DNA of 64,000 bases from Anaerolineae bacterium (GCA_027494015.1 JAOSJP010000041.1:17879-81878), one strand, 5' to 3'; counted from the stretch's first letter, positions 45,537-54,802 are shown. The notes: generated by a model from the sequence alone, not told the origin. Numbers and translations are program-made.

Positions 45537-45845
45537 ATGACCAACTGGATCATTGCGGTGCTGATCGGGGCTGCCATCGGGCTGATCATCGGGGTGAAGA
45601 TCGCCCGCGATTCCAACGCCCGGCAGCCTGTGCTGGGCGGCGTGCCGGCCCAGGTCTTCCACTACCTGGCCTGCGCCGGGCTGACCGGAATGCTGCCCTT
45701 CATCATCGCAGGCATCGTGGTGGGGCTGTCGTTCCTGGCCCTGTTCGGGACGGCACTGGGCTTCCTGGCGCTGACGGGCGTGTTTCTGCTGGTGCACGCC
45801 GGGTTTGAGCGCGTGGGGGGCAACGCCCGTTCGGCAGCGCGCTGA
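45537..45845 (+). CDS. Small membrane protein of the carbamoyltransferase cluster
   Basis: 102 residues with an N-terminal helix (WIIAVLIGAAIGLIIGVKIA) and two more (MLPFIIAGIVVGLSFLALF, ALGFLALTGVFLLVHAGF). AGGAGAG lies upstream. Not recognised. It is the last gene of the cluster, with a terminator 27 bases downstream. Confidence 0.7.
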   Translation: MTNWIIAVLIGAAIGLIIGVKIARDSNARQPVLGGVPAQVFHYLACAGLTGMLPFIIAGIVVGLSFLALFGTALGFLALTGVFLLVHAGFERVGGNARSAAR

Positions 45846-45871
45846 CGCGCGGCATCTCTACGAAGCAGCGC

Positions 45872-45902
45872 ACGGGGCAGGCATGAGCCTGCCCCGTTTT
45901 GG
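45872..45902 (+). terminator. Rho-independent terminator of the carbamoyltransferase cluster
   Basis: ACGGGGCAGGC, loop ATGA, GCCTGCCCCGT, then TTT: an 11-bp perfect stem followed by Ts. Confidence 0.85.
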
Positions 45903-45918
45903 TATGGCGCTGCAACTC

Positions 45919-47118
45919 TAGAGCGTGTTATGGGCTTTCAACCCCTGTTTTCCGGCCCCTTTCTCGCCCAGCGGTTTGGGGGTAGCTCCTGGCTTTACCT
46001 CACCCCCGTCTCGGCGCTGGCGCGCCTCGACTCCCCCTCTCCATGCATGGAGAGGGGGAAAGGCCGAGCGTAGCGAGGCCAGGGGGTGAGGTAAAGCGGC
46101 GCGCGAGGGGGCGTGCAAAACCTGTCAGGGAGGGGCGCTGCTCTGCCGTGCCCTGGTTTACCTCACCCCCGTCTCGGCGTTGGCGCGCCTCGACTCCCCC
46201 TCTCCATGCATGGAGAGGGGGAAAGGCCGAGCGTAGCGAGGCCAGGGGGTGAGGTAAAGCGGCGCGCGGGGGCGTGCAAAACCTGTCAGGGAGGGGCGCT
46301 GCTCTGCCGTGCCCTGGTTTACCTCACCCCCGTCTCGGCGCTGGCGCGCCTCGACTCCCCCTCTCCATGCATGGAGAGGGGGAAAGGCCGAGCGTAGCGA
46401 GGCCAGGGGGTGAGGTAAAGCGGCGCGCGGGGGCGTGCAAAACCTGTCAGGGAGGGGCGCTGCTCTGCCGTGCCCTGGTTTACCTCACCCCCGCTCGGCC
46501 CACTGACGCGGGCCTCGACTCCCCCTCTCCATACATGGAGAGGGGGAAAGGCCGAGCGTAGCGAGGCCAGGGGGTGAGGTAAAGCGGCGCGCGGGGGCGT
46601 GCAAAACCTGTCAGGGAGGGGCGCTGCTCTGCCGTGCCCTGGTTTACCTCACCCCCGTCTCGGCGCTGGCGCGCCTCGACTCCCCCTCTCCATGCATGGA
46701 GAGGGGGAAAGGCCGAGCGTAGCGAGGCCAGGGGGTGAGGTAAAGCGGCGCGCGGGGGCGTGCAAAACCTGTCAGGGAGGGGCGCTGCTCTGCCGTGCCC
46801 TGGTTTACCTCACCCCCGCTCGGCCCACTGGCGCGGGCCTCGCCGCCCCCTCTCCATGCATGGAGAGGGGGAAAGGCCGAGCGTAGCGAGGCCAGGGGGT
46901 GAGGTAAAGCGGCGCGCGGGGGCGTGCAAAACCTGTCAGGGAGGGGCGCTGCTCTGCCGTGCCCTGGTTTACCTCACCCCCGTCTCGGCGCTGGCGCGCC
47001 TCGACTCCCCCTCTCCATGCATGGAGAGGGGGAAAGGCCGAGCGTAGCGAGGCCAGGGGGTGAGGTCAACAGGGCACTTCCTCCCTTGTCGAGGGTACCA
47101 AGTTCATAGCACGCTCTA
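45919..47118. mobile_element. Family E element expanded to a seven-unit tandem array
   Basis: The left boundary AGAGCGTGTTATGGGCTTTC and right boundary GGTACCAAGTTCATAGCACG (then CTCT) are the two ends of the ~200-bp element seen at 15460 and 15769, in inverted orientation. Where those have a single hairpin core, this one has seven. No real gene is inside; the short open frames are translations of the repeat. Confidence 0.8.
45997..47068. repeat. Tandem array of seven family C hairpins
   Basis: Hairpins begin at 45997, 46160, 46321, 46482, 46646, 46807 and 46971, giving periods of 161-164 bases. Each has ACCTCACCCCCG paired with GGGGGTGAGGT and the perfect core CCCCCTCTCCATGCATGG plus inverse. 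The ~65-base connectors carry GCGTGCAAAACCTGTCAGG and GCTGCTCTGCCGTGCCCTGG. Units 4 and 6 share a CGGCCCACTG.CGCGGGCC variant, so the array probably grew by multi-unit duplication. Confidence 0.9.
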
Positions 47119-48222
47119 AGGGCGCGGCTGAAGCGCGACGGGAATCTCCAGCGTCTGCGCGCCGCGCAGCACGCGCAAGGTGATCGTGTCGCCGGGCAGG
47201 GTGTTGGTTTCCAGATAGGCGATCAGGGTGCTCATCTCCTCGATAGGACTGTCGTTGACAGCGGTGATGATGTCGCCGCCCACAGCCAGCCGGCCAAACG
47301 GCGTGGTGATGGTCTGCTGCGCCCCGGATAGTCCGGCTTGCTGCGCCGGGCCGCCGCGCGTCACCTCGCTGATCATGACGCCCTTCACGTCCTCACCAAG
47401 CCCCATCGCCTCGCGCTGTTCGGGCAGCAGCGTGGCCCCGGCGATGCCCAGCCAGCTATGAGTATAGCCCCCCTCGGCGATCAGGTAGGGCACGACGCGC
47501 CGGATAGTGTTCGACGGGATGGCGAACCCCACCCCGGATGCCGAGCGTGACTCGCTCATGATGGCCGTGTTCACGCCGATCACGCGCCCATCGGCATCGA
47601 GCAGCGGGCCGCCGCTGTTGCCGGGGTTGATCGCTGCGTCGGTCTGGATCAGCTCTGGGATGCTGAAGCTGCTCTCGTTGCGCAGGCTGCGGTCCAGAGC
47701 GCTGACGATCCCCTGGGTCAGCGTGAATTCCTGCCCGAAGGGATTACCGATGGCGTAGACCTGCTGCCCGACGAAGGCTTCGCTGGAGTCGGCGAAGGTG
47801 ACCGGCTTGAGGGACGCTTTGGCCGGGTCCACTTTGATCACGGCCAGGTCAGCGTCCGGGTCGCGCCCGACCAGCTCCGCCTCCAGGATCGTGCCATCCA
47901 CGAAGGTCACGCTGATGTACTGGGCGCTCTCCACCACATGGTTGTTGGTGACGATGTGCCCTTCCTCGTCAATGACAAAGCCGCTGCCGGTGCCCCCGCC
48001 AAAACGGGTCGCCACAGAGACGTAGACGACTGACGGGGTGACCGCCTCGTACATCTGCGCCAGACGCACTTCGTCGGCGCGCGGTTGGTAGGCTGCGCCC
48101 GCTGGCAGCGTCGCCACGCGGGCCGTTTCGCTGCTCTGCGCCTGCACGCTCCACACGCCAACAGCGGCGGTGATGAGCAGGGCACTGAGCAACACGCTTG
48201 CTGAGAGTTTTCGTATGTTCAT
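47116..48222 (-). CDS. HtrA/DegP-type serine protease with one PDZ domain
   Basis: About 368 residues from ATG 48222. Signal peptide or anchor MNIRKLSASVLLSALLITAAVGVWSVQAQ. Trypsin-like triad: His in IVTNNHVVESA, Asp in PDADLAVIKV, Ser in INPGNSGGPLLDADG. The C-terminal PDZ has HSWLGIAGATLLPEQREAMGL and VKGVMISEVTRGGPAQQAGLSG. It degrades or refolds damaged envelope proteins. The stop lies at the right edge of the tandem array. Confidence 0.93.
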   Translation of the reverse strand: MNIRKLSASVLLSALLITAAVGVWSVQAQSSETARVATLPAGAAYQPRADEVRLAQMYEAVTPSVVYVSVATRFGGGTGSGFVIDEEGHIVTNNHVVESAQYISVTFVDGTILEAELVGRDPDADLAVIKVDPAKASLKPVTFADSSEAFVGQQVYAIGNPFGQEFTLTQGIVSALDRSLRNESSFSIPELIQTDAAINPGNSGGPLLDADGRVIGVNTAIMSESRSASGVGFAIPSNTIRRVVPYLIAEGGYTHSWLGIAGATLLPEQREAMGLGEDVKGVMISEVTRGGPAQQAGLSGAQQTITTPFGRLAVGGDIITAVNDSPIEEMSTLIAYLETNTLPGDTITLRVLRGAQTLEIPVALQPRP

Positions 48223-48345
48223 AGGAGCCTCTTGCGCTGTCTGACAATGCTGCCCGTCTACATATCCATTAGAGTCATACACCCGCAAGATAGATTATTT
48301 GTTTGCAGATGATGAGAATCTGCTTAAAAAACCAGGCGCGCCCCC

Positions 48346-48379
48346 AGACTTCCGAAGTTTTCGAAAACTTCGGAAGTCT
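48346..48379. repeat. 34-bp perfect palindrome (family A), second perfect copy
   Basis: It is identical to the copy at 791-824, half site AGACTTCCGAAGTTTTC. Confidence 0.85.
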
Positions 48380-48459
48380 TATGAACCGACCAAACCAGGG
48401 GGAGGAAACATGCCCGCATCCGACGATCAAATGTAGTGGACCCCTCACATGCGCACTGA

Positions 48460-48488
48460 TTGGATTCGCTGGTGAAATCATGTACAAT
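48460..48488 (+). promoter_or_regulatory. Sigma-70-type promoter for spoVS
   Basis: TTGGAT (48460-48465), a 17-base spacer and TACAAT (48483-48488), about 48 bases before the start codon. Confidence 0.55.
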
Positions 48489-48535
48489 GAGCGTGAAGGG
48501 TATTTTATACAAGCCGAGTCCACATGGGGGCTGCG

Positions 48536-48859
48536 ATGCAACCAATACATCCTTCTCAATTAGCTCCTGATGAACCCGTTTTGGAGGAAGCGCGGACAGT
48601 AGACATCATTAAGGTTTCGGCGCGGTCACGCTCTACGGCGGTCGCCGGCGCCATCGCCGGGGTCGTGCGCGAGCATAACCGCGCCGAAGTCCAGGCTATC
48701 GGGGCCGGGGCGGTCAACCAGGCCGTGAAAGCCGTCGCCATCGCTCGCGGCTATCTGAGCGATGACAACATTGACGTGATCGTGATCCCGTATTTCACAG
48801 AAGTCATGATCGAAGACCAGGAACGCACCGCCGTGCGCATGGTGGTCGAACCGCGCTAG
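48536..48859 (+). CDS. spoVS: SpoVS family protein
   Basis: 107 residues from ATG 48536 (ATG 48524 is possible and adds four residues). The core DIIKVSARSRSTAVAGAIAGVVREHNRAEVQAIGAGAVNQAVKAVAIARGYL is the SpoVS/Alba-like signature, ending VIVIPYFTEVMIEDQERTAVRMVVEPR. In Bacillus it acts in sporulation. The fold is a nucleic-acid-binding Alba type and the gene occurs in many non-spore formers. Here it stands alone. Confidence 0.88.
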   Translation: MQPIHPSQLAPDEPVLEEARTVDIIKVSARSRSTAVAGAIAGVVREHNRAEVQAIGAGAVNQAVKAVAIARGYLSDDNIDVIVIPYFTEVMIEDQERTAVRMVVEPR

Positions 48860-49106
48860 ACTGGCGTGCGCGCCCGGCAGCCAGCAGCATAGCACGCTCA
48901 ATCATCGCGGCCTGTGGCGTGATCGTCACGGGCCGCCTGCTTTGGCCAGGCTCACCCTTCGCTGGCGAACAGAGCGACGCCGCGCGACGCGGATCGGCCT
49001 GCGCCTGTTTGCCTGATCCCGCCGCCGGTCTATACTTGGGCTGTCTTACGATACCTGGCATCCCTTGCGACGTGCGTCTACTTTGTAACTGTTCCGGGAT
49101 AGCACC

Positions 49107-51752
49107 ATGAGTTTTCAGAGCCTGGCCGGGCAGACGCTGGGCCAGTACGAGCTGCGCGAGCTGCTGGGCGCGGGCGGCATGGGGGCCGTCTACCGCGCCT
49201 ACCAGCGCGGCCTCAAGCGCTATGTCGCCGTCAAGGTGATGTCCGCTGCCCTGGCCCAGCAGCCCGGCTACATCGAGCGCTTCACCCGCGAAGCGGAGAC
49301 TTCTGCCGCGCTCGAACATCCCAACATCATCCCCATCTTCGACTATGGCACGCAGCAGGATATCAGCTACCTGGTCATGCGGCTGCTGACCGGCGGCACG
49401 CTGGCCGAGCGCATTGCCCAGCGCGCCGGCAGCGAGCAGCCTTTGCCGTCCCTGGGCGAAATCGCCGCTCTGCTGCGCCAGGTGGGGAGTGCGCTGGACT
49501 ACGCGCACAACCAGCGCGTGATCCACCGTGACATCAAGCCGTCGAACGTGATGTTCGACAATCACGGCAACGCCTGCGTGGTGGACTTCGGCATCGCCAA
49601 GCTGCAGGACGCCACGAGCGGCCTGACGGGGACGGGATCGGTCGTCGGCACGTGGGGCTACATGGCCCCGGAGCAGTGGCGAGGCGAGGGGCTGACCGCG
49701 GCCACCGACCAGTACGCGCTGGGGGTCATGACCTACGCGCTGGTGACGGGACGGCTGCCCTTTGAAGCCCCGACGCCGCCGGGGATGATGCACAAACACC
49801 TCTATGAGCTGCCCACGCCGCCCCACGTGCAGCGCCCGGACGCGCCCGAAGCGCTGACGACGGTCATCGAGCGGGCGCTGGCCAAGAACAGCGCCGACCG
49901 CTTCCCGACGTGCACGGCGTTTGCCCAGGCGTTTGACGGGGCGATTCGCGGCAACACCGGCGAAGTGACCAACTACTTCACCATGCCCGTGCGCCGCAAA
50001 GCCGCTGCGTCGGGGGTGTTCACGCCAGGCCCCGGCGTGTCAACCACGGTGGCGCGCCCGCTGCACAAAACGCCCGCCTTCTGGGTGATGGGTGGGTTGC
50101 TGGCGGTGATGGCGGCGGTGATCCTGCTGCTGTTGTTTGGACAGAATGGGGATGCCCGCACGGGCAGCCTGGCCGCTGGCGATCAGTCCGCGACAGCGCT
50201 CGCCGCCCTGCCAGCAGCGACAGACACGCTCACTGTGCCCGCCCTGGTGACCGCGACGCCCCTTCCGACGGATACGCCTGCGCCATCCGCCACACCTACG
50301 GATACGGCCACCGCCACCGCCACGCCCAGCAGCAGCCCGACGGCCACGCTGACTCCCACAGCGGCGCCGACCGATACGCCCACTCTATCACAGACGGAGG
50401 TCGAGGCGACGATCCGGGCGGGCGTCGCCTGGGCGCTGACACAGACGGCGACGCAGTGGACGCCCACCCCGTCGCCCACGCCGACGGAGACGCCCACCTT
50501 CACCCCGACCGTTGACCTGGAAGCGACCGTCATGGCCCGGCTGATGGGGACGCAGGCCGCGCTGGACGCTCAGGCGACGCTCGACGCCGCCGCAACGGGC
50601 ACGCAGTTCGTGCGCGACCTGACGGCCACGGCGGCCAGTTGGACAGATACGCCCACAGTGACCGCGACCGCCTCGGTCACGGCGTCGGCCACTGCCACGC
50701 CGCCGCCGGCTTCCGTGTCAACGGAGGTCACGGTATCTGCCACCCGCAGACAGACGGATACGGGTGTGAGCATCACCGCCGGGCAGTGGGTCACGATTGA
50801 GTACATGGGAGGGATGTGGCGGGCAGGCGCGCTACCCACCTGGCCGCTGGTCGGCCCGCAAGGCGACCCCCAGGTATCAGGCAAAGCCTCATTTCCGGTT
50901 CCGAGCGCCTGGATCATGAGCCTGGTAGGTGGGATCGGCTCCTACCAACCCTTCTTCGTTGGGGAGTCCACCACGTTTCAGAGTTCTGTCAGTGGCGCGC
51001 TGTGGCTCGGCGCGAACGACGATGGCTACTCGGATAATCACGGCAGCCTGACGGTGCGGATCGCGGTGTCCGCCCAGCCAGGGCGCGCCAGCAGGACCGA
51101 AGGGCCGCCATCACCCACGCCGCCAGCAGACTCTCGCTCATTGTCCTCGATAGCCACGCCACCGGGTCTGTACAGCGGCGGCATGGCTACCGTACAGACC
51201 ACGCGCGGCGATACGCTGAGTGTGCGCGTTGCGCCGGATGCCAACAGCCAACGCCTGACTTCTCTGCCCAACGGCTCCGTTGTTGAGGTTCTTGGCGGGC
51301 CGCAGCAGGGCGGGGCATATATTTGGTGGCATATACGGTCGGCGTCCGGCGTGGAGGGCTGGGTCGTCGAGAGCGCAGATGGCGACGTCACGTTGGCTCC
51401 CGGAGTCCCTTCCGTCCACATAGCGAGCGAGCCAGGGCAGCCAACCTGCAACGGAGTTCCGGCGCGGTTCAGGGTTGGAGACACGGTGATCGTCAGCGAA
51501 GTGGGCGATGCGCTGCGTCTGATGTCCGATTACACTATTGGCCCCAGTGGGTGGATGGGGCAGCTCTACCAGGGCAACCAGGCGCGGATTGAACGCGACC
51601 CTATCTGTGCCTATTCGGAGCGAATGCGCCAAGACGTATGGTATTGGTACGTCTATTCCTATCGGCACAGCAAGTATGGCTGGATTCAGGATGGCACAGT
51701 CTACGAGCGGTGGATCTGCCCGCTCAGCAATCCAGCCTGCGACAAGAACTGA
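49107..51752 (+). CDS. Membrane Ser/Thr protein kinase with long Thr/Pro linker and SH3-like domain
   Basis: 881 residues. The PknB-type kinase domain (about 10-265) has GAGGMGAVYRA, catalytic Lys in YVAVKVM, HRDIKPSNVMF, DFG and APEQW. One membrane helix (about 317-339) is followed by a ~250-residue Thr/Pro/Ala-rich external linker (TPLPTDTPAPSATPTDTATAT and similar). Next come a globular region starting GQWVTIEYMGGMWRAG, an SH3b-like domain (GDTLSVRVAPDANSQRLTSLPNGSVVEVLGG) and a second SH3-like end (RFRVGDTVIVSEVGDALRL) with Cys pairs. It is a transmembrane signalling kinase that probably senses envelope or surface ligands. Confidence 0.88.
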   Translation: MSFQSLAGQTLGQYELRELLGAGGMGAVYRAYQRGLKRYVAVKVMSAALAQQPGYIERFTREAETSAALEHPNIIPIFDYGTQQDISYLVMRLLTGGTLAERIAQRAGSEQPLPSLGEIAALLRQVGSALDYAHNQRVIHRDIKPSNVMFDNHGNACVVDFGIAKLQDATSGLTGTGSVVGTWGYMAPEQWRGEGLTAATDQYALGVMTYALVTGRLPFEAPTPPGMMHKHLYELPTPPHVQRPDAPEALTTVIERALAKNSADRFPTCTAFAQAFDGAIRGNTGEVTNYFTMPVRRKAAASGVFTPGPGVSTTVARPLHKTPAFWVMGGLLAVMAAVILLLLFGQNGDARTGSLAAGDQSATALAALPAATDTLTVPALVTATPLPTDTPAPSATPTDTATATATPSSSPTATLTPTAAPTDTPTLSQTEVEATIRAGVAWALTQTATQWTPTPSPTPTETPTFTPTVDLEATVMARLMGTQAALDAQATLDAAATGTQFVRDLTATAASWTDTPTVTATASVTASATATPPPASVSTEVTVSATRRQTDTGVSITAGQWVTIEYMGGMWRAGALPTWPLVGPQGDPQVSGKASFPVPSAWIMSLVGGIGSYQPFFVGESTTFQSSVSGALWLGANDDGYSDNHGSLTVRIAVSAQPGRASRTEGPPSPTPPADSRSLSSIATPPGLYSGGMATVQTTRGDTLSVRVAPDANSQRLTSLPNGSVVEVLGGPQQGGAYIWWHIRSASGVEGWVVESADGDVTLAPGVPSVHIASEPGQPTCNGVPARFRVGDTVIVSEVGDALRLMSDYTIGPSGWMGQLYQGNQARIERDPICAYSERMRQDVWYWYVYSYRHSKYGWIQDGTVYERWICPLSNPACDKN

Positions 51753-51853
51753 TCGCGAGAGGGGCGCGATTGTGCCCTCACCACCATCACGCGCGCCCCG
51801 GCGCGGCAGCACAACCGCTTGAAAAACACCGATCTCTGCGACAATTCTCCGCC

Positions 51854-52885
51854 TTACAGATGCTTCTGGAAGAAGGCGACGGTGCGCAGCATCGCCTCTT
51901 CGAAGTACGGCGAATTGATGTCGTGCCCTCCGCCCTCGTATTCGTAGAATTCGTACAGCTTGTTGTTCTCCTCCAGAACCAGGGCCAGATCGCGCGAATA
52001 GCCGATGTTGACGACAGGATCATTGACGGCATGGTGAATTTGCAAGGGCTTCTGAAGAAGCTCGATGTGCTCGGTGAGCGACACGGCTCGCCAATAGGGC
52101 ACCTCGCTGTTGGGCTGGCCGTAGGCTGCGCGCAGCTCGCGCCCCCTCCTTCTGCTGGGAGACTCCTCGGTGATCACGCCACTGGAGGAGGGATCAGAGA
52201 TGCGATACGTGACGAAATCGTCGTAGCTGTAGACCGCGCCCGCCCAGATCACGCCCGCCTGTATGTCCGGCTCGATCAGCATGGCGCGCAGGACAAGGTT
52301 GCCGGCCATGCTGTGCCCCCACATGCCGATTCCCTGAGGATCGACAAAATCGAGCGTTTGCAGGCTTTTGAGCGCAGCGATGGCGTCAATGGTGTAGGCG
52401 GGCGAGTAGTAGCTCCCAGTCGGCTCGCCTTCCGAGCTGCCGTGCCCGCGCATATCTATCTTGAAGACCACAAAGCCGTGACCGGCCAGCGTGTTGACAT
52501 AGGCGGTGTACCGCTCCGTCGTCCGGTAGCTGGCGGGCGGGATGAAGCCGTGATTGAAGACAATAGCCTTGAAGCCACCCGGCGGCACCTCGCCAAAGGG
52601 AATCGTCAGCAGACCGTAGATTTTGTTGCCCTCGGAGATGTAGCTGACGAGGTGCTGGGCATAGCTGGGGCCGTCGGGGAGCTGCTGCTCAAAGGTGATC
52701 GCACTGCCCACGATCTCTCGTTCGAGCAGGGCGGCGATGGTCAGGTCTGCGCCAACTTCGAACTCGACCTGCTCCTCCTCCTGCGCGATTCCTGGGCTGG
52801 CCACAGGCGAGAGGCTCAACAGCGTGACCAGCAGGAGAAAGGCTGCTTTCCAGGAACGTCCAGGTTGTTTGGCTGCGATCATCAT
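51854..52885 (-). CDS. Exported alpha/beta hydrolase, S9 peptidase-like
   Basis: 343 residues with a signal peptide (about 1-35, AAFLLLVTLLSLSPVASPGIAQ). The oxyanion strand is AIVFNHGFIPPASYR, the nucleophile elbow GIGMWGHSMAGNLVLRA (Ser in GHSMAG), the acid Asp in HHAVNDPVVNIGYS and the His in GGGHDINSPYF. DMRGHGSSEG is a typical loop. Extracytoplasmic esterase or peptidase; substrate unknown. Confidence 0.85.
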   Translation of the reverse strand: MMIAAKQPGRSWKAAFLLLVTLLSLSPVASPGIAQEEEQVEFEVGADLTIAALLEREIVGSAITFEQQLPDGPSYAQHLVSYISEGNKIYGLLTIPFGEVPPGGFKAIVFNHGFIPPASYRTTERYTAYVNTLAGHGFVVFKIDMRGHGSSEGEPTGSYYSPAYTIDAIAALKSLQTLDFVDPQGIGMWGHSMAGNLVLRAMLIEPDIQAGVIWAGAVYSYDDFVTYRISDPSSSGVITEESPSRRRGRELRAAYGQPNSEVPYWRAVSLTEHIELLQKPLQIHHAVNDPVVNIGYSRDLALVLEENNKLYEFYEYEGGGHDINSPYFEEAMLRTVAFFQKHL

Positions 52886-53595
52886 TCCATCTCCTCGCTC
52901 GTTCTACCTCAAGACGCAGCGTCTTTTATCTTGCTACCAATAGAGACTTCCTCGATCCAGGGGGTGGTCGGCTTTCTGGCTGGCAATAGTGTGGTTATAC
53001 AGATTCTGTGGCCGCTCTCCCACTTTCGAAGAATCGGAGGCGTGCCAGGGTGGTCAGCGACTCGCTGGACGCAGGGCATTGACCTCACCCCCGTCCGGCG
53101 CCGGAGAGGGGGCCAGACGTTCCGAGGGGGGGAGTTTTCGAAAACCTCGGAGGCTGGTCGCGTTTCCCTCGCGACATCTCCACGAGGGTGCGTCACGGAG
53201 AGGGGGCCTGTCAGGTAGCGGAGCGGGCGTATTGCCAGGGCTGCACGCCCCTACGGGGGGGGGACGCTGGACGCCCCGCTCGGCGCAGTGAGGCCGGGGG
53301 GTGAGAGTCAATGCGCAAATGGGTATACGAACACCCTGTCGCCAGGGGAAGTTCGGGAATGCTCGCTGAAGGCCTCCCCCCTCAATCCCCCCTCCAGCGA
53401 AGCTAGAGGGGGGACGATCTGGCGAGCAGCTCGCCCCTTCCTCTAGCTCTCGCTGGGGAAGGGGCTGGGGATGGGGGCCTGCGGCAATCGCTGACAACTC
53501 GTTCGTGGACCCTGCGCAAATCCTCTCCCGGCACGGGGGAGGGCGTTCTCTGCTATACTGGGCGATCCTTCATGATACGGTCGTAGAAAGATGTG
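52886..53595. other. Intergenic region of layered repeats
   Basis: No gene is seen in about 700 bases. A family C hairpin is split into two arms (about 53079-53112 and 53275-53310). Between them lie a decayed family A palindrome (53115-53155), a GTCAGGTAGCGG.../CGTATTGCCAGGGCTGCACGCCCCTACG family B relic and other fragments. Then comes the inverted family D element (53322-53512). A TGCTATACT extended -10 at about 53561 may serve cdd. Confidence 0.6.
53322..53512. repeat. ~190-bp terminal-inverted-repeat element (family D), copy 3, inverted
   Basis: It runs from CGAACACCCTGTCGCCAGGG to CTGACAACTCGTTCGTGGA, the reverse orientation of the copies at 5628 and 42963. Confidence 0.75.
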
Positions 53596-54048
53596 ATGTT
53601 CCCCATGGCTGAACAGACCGCTTTTGTGTTGACCGACGATCTGCGCCGTCGCCTGGTTGAGGCAGCGCTGGCCGCTCGCCAGCGCGCCTACAGTCCCTAT
53701 TCGAGCTACGCGGTCGGCGCGGCGCTGCTGACTGCCTCCGGCGCGGTGTACACCGGCTGCAACATCGAGATCGCCTCCTTTGGGGCGACGGTGTGCGCCG
53801 AGCGCACGGCGGTCTTCAAAGCGGTGAGCGAGGGCGAGCGCGATTTCCGCGCCATCGCCGTCGTGACCAGCAACGGGGCCGCGCCATGCGGCATCTGCCG
53901 CCAGGTGCTTTTCGAGTTCGCCCCGGCGCTGATCGTCGTCGCCGCCAATGCGCAGGGCGAGGTGCTGTGGGAGGGGACGCTGAGCGACCTGCTGCCGCTT
54001 GGCTTCGGCCCCCAGAAGCTCGCCGAGGGACAGCGTGCCGGATCGTGA
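53596..54048 (+). CDS. cdd: Cytidine deaminase
   Basis: About 150 residues. The zinc and catalytic motifs are VCAERTAVFKA (C-A-E) and PCGICRQVLFEF (P-C-x2-C), with substrate residues in SSYAVGAALLTASGAVYTGCNIE. It converts cytidine and deoxycytidine to uridine forms for pyrimidine salvage. Starts at GTG 53593, ATG 53596 and ATG 53605 are possible; AGAAAG upstream favours 53596. The BMP-type nucleoside transporter nearby at 54.8-59.9 kb fits with nucleoside salvage. Confidence 0.93.
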   Translation: MFPMAEQTAFVLTDDLRRRLVEAALAARQRAYSPYSSYAVGAALLTASGAVYTGCNIEIASFGATVCAERTAVFKAVSEGERDFRAIAVVTSNGAAPCGICRQVLFEFAPALIVVAANAQGEVLWEGTLSDLLPLGFGPQKLAEGQRAGS

Positions 54049-54802
54049 GCGCACTCTCCGCACGGACGCCGTGATCCTGCGCCGCCAGGACTACGGGGAG
54101 GCAGATCGCCTGCTCGTCCTGCTGACGGCGGGGCACGGCAAGCTGCGCGCCCTGGCCAAAGGCGCGCGCAAGCCCATTGCGCGCAAGGCCGGGCACCTGG
54201 AGCTTTACGCGCGGGTGGACATGCAGCTTGCGCGCGGGCGGGAATGGTACACTGTCCGCGAGGCGGAGACGCGCGAGCCGTTCCTGGCCCTGCGCGAAGA
54301 CCTGGTGCGCAGCACCTACGCCAGTCACTTCGTGGAGTTGATGGACCGCTTCACCGGCGAGCAGGACGCGAGTCGCGCTGAGTTCGATCTGCTGGTGCGC
54401 GGCCTGGAACGACTGTGCACCAGCGCCGACCCGCGCACCGTCGCCCGCACTTTCGAGCTGGGGCTGCTGAAGCTGGCCGGGTTCGCGCCGTCGCTGCACC
54501 AGTGCGCCATCGGCCAGGAAGACGTGCAGCCGCAAGACCAGTTCTTCAGCCCGCCAGACGGCGGGGTGATTTGCCCTGACCACCATGCGGGGTTGGATCG
54601 CGGCCTGCCGATCAGCCTGTCCGCGCTCAAGGTGCTGCGCTACATGCAGACGCAGCCCTGGGAGGCGGTGCAGGTGGTGAACATCGGCGCGACGCTGCAC
54701 CTGGAGTTGGAGCGGCTGCTGCTGGCTTACCTGACCTACGTGCTGGAACAGCGCCTGCAGAGCGTCGAGTTCCTGCGGCGGCTGCGCCGCGAGGAGCAGT
54801 AA
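54035..54802 (+). CDS. recO: DNA repair protein RecO
   Basis: About 255 residues from GTG 54035, overlapping the cdd stop by 14 bases. The N-terminal OB fold is TDAVILRRQDYGEADRLLVLLTAGHGKLRALAKGARKP. The helical C-terminal domain follows (RAEFDLLVRGLERLCTSADPRTVARTFELGLLKLAGFAPSLHQCA) with partial zinc-finger residues (Cys in LHQCA, Cys/His in VICPDHH). It loads RecA with RecR in gap repair. Confidence 0.9.
   Translation: MPDRERTLRTDAVILRRQDYGEADRLLVLLTAGHGKLRALAKGARKPIARKAGHLELYARVDMQLARGREWYTVREAETREPFLALREDLVRSTYASHFVELMDRFTGEQDASRAEFDLLVRGLERLCTSADPRTVARTFELGLLKLAGFAPSLHQCAIGQEDVQPQDQFFSPPDGGVICPDHHAGLDRGLPISLSALKVLRYMQTQPWEAVQVVNIGATLHLELERLLLAYLTYVLEQRLQSVEFLRRLRREEQ

Larger units (their letters stand above)
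48223..48523. other. Divergent promoter region with a palindrome
   Basis: No gene is seen. It contains a perfect 34-bp family A palindrome at 48346-48379 and the spoVS promoter. Confidence 0.55.

Noticed and set aside
46113..47109. Series of similar ~95-residue open frames (MQNLSGRGAALPCPGLPHPR...)
   Set aside because: They are translations of the tandem hairpin array, repeat with its period and have no coding logic or ribosome-binding sites.
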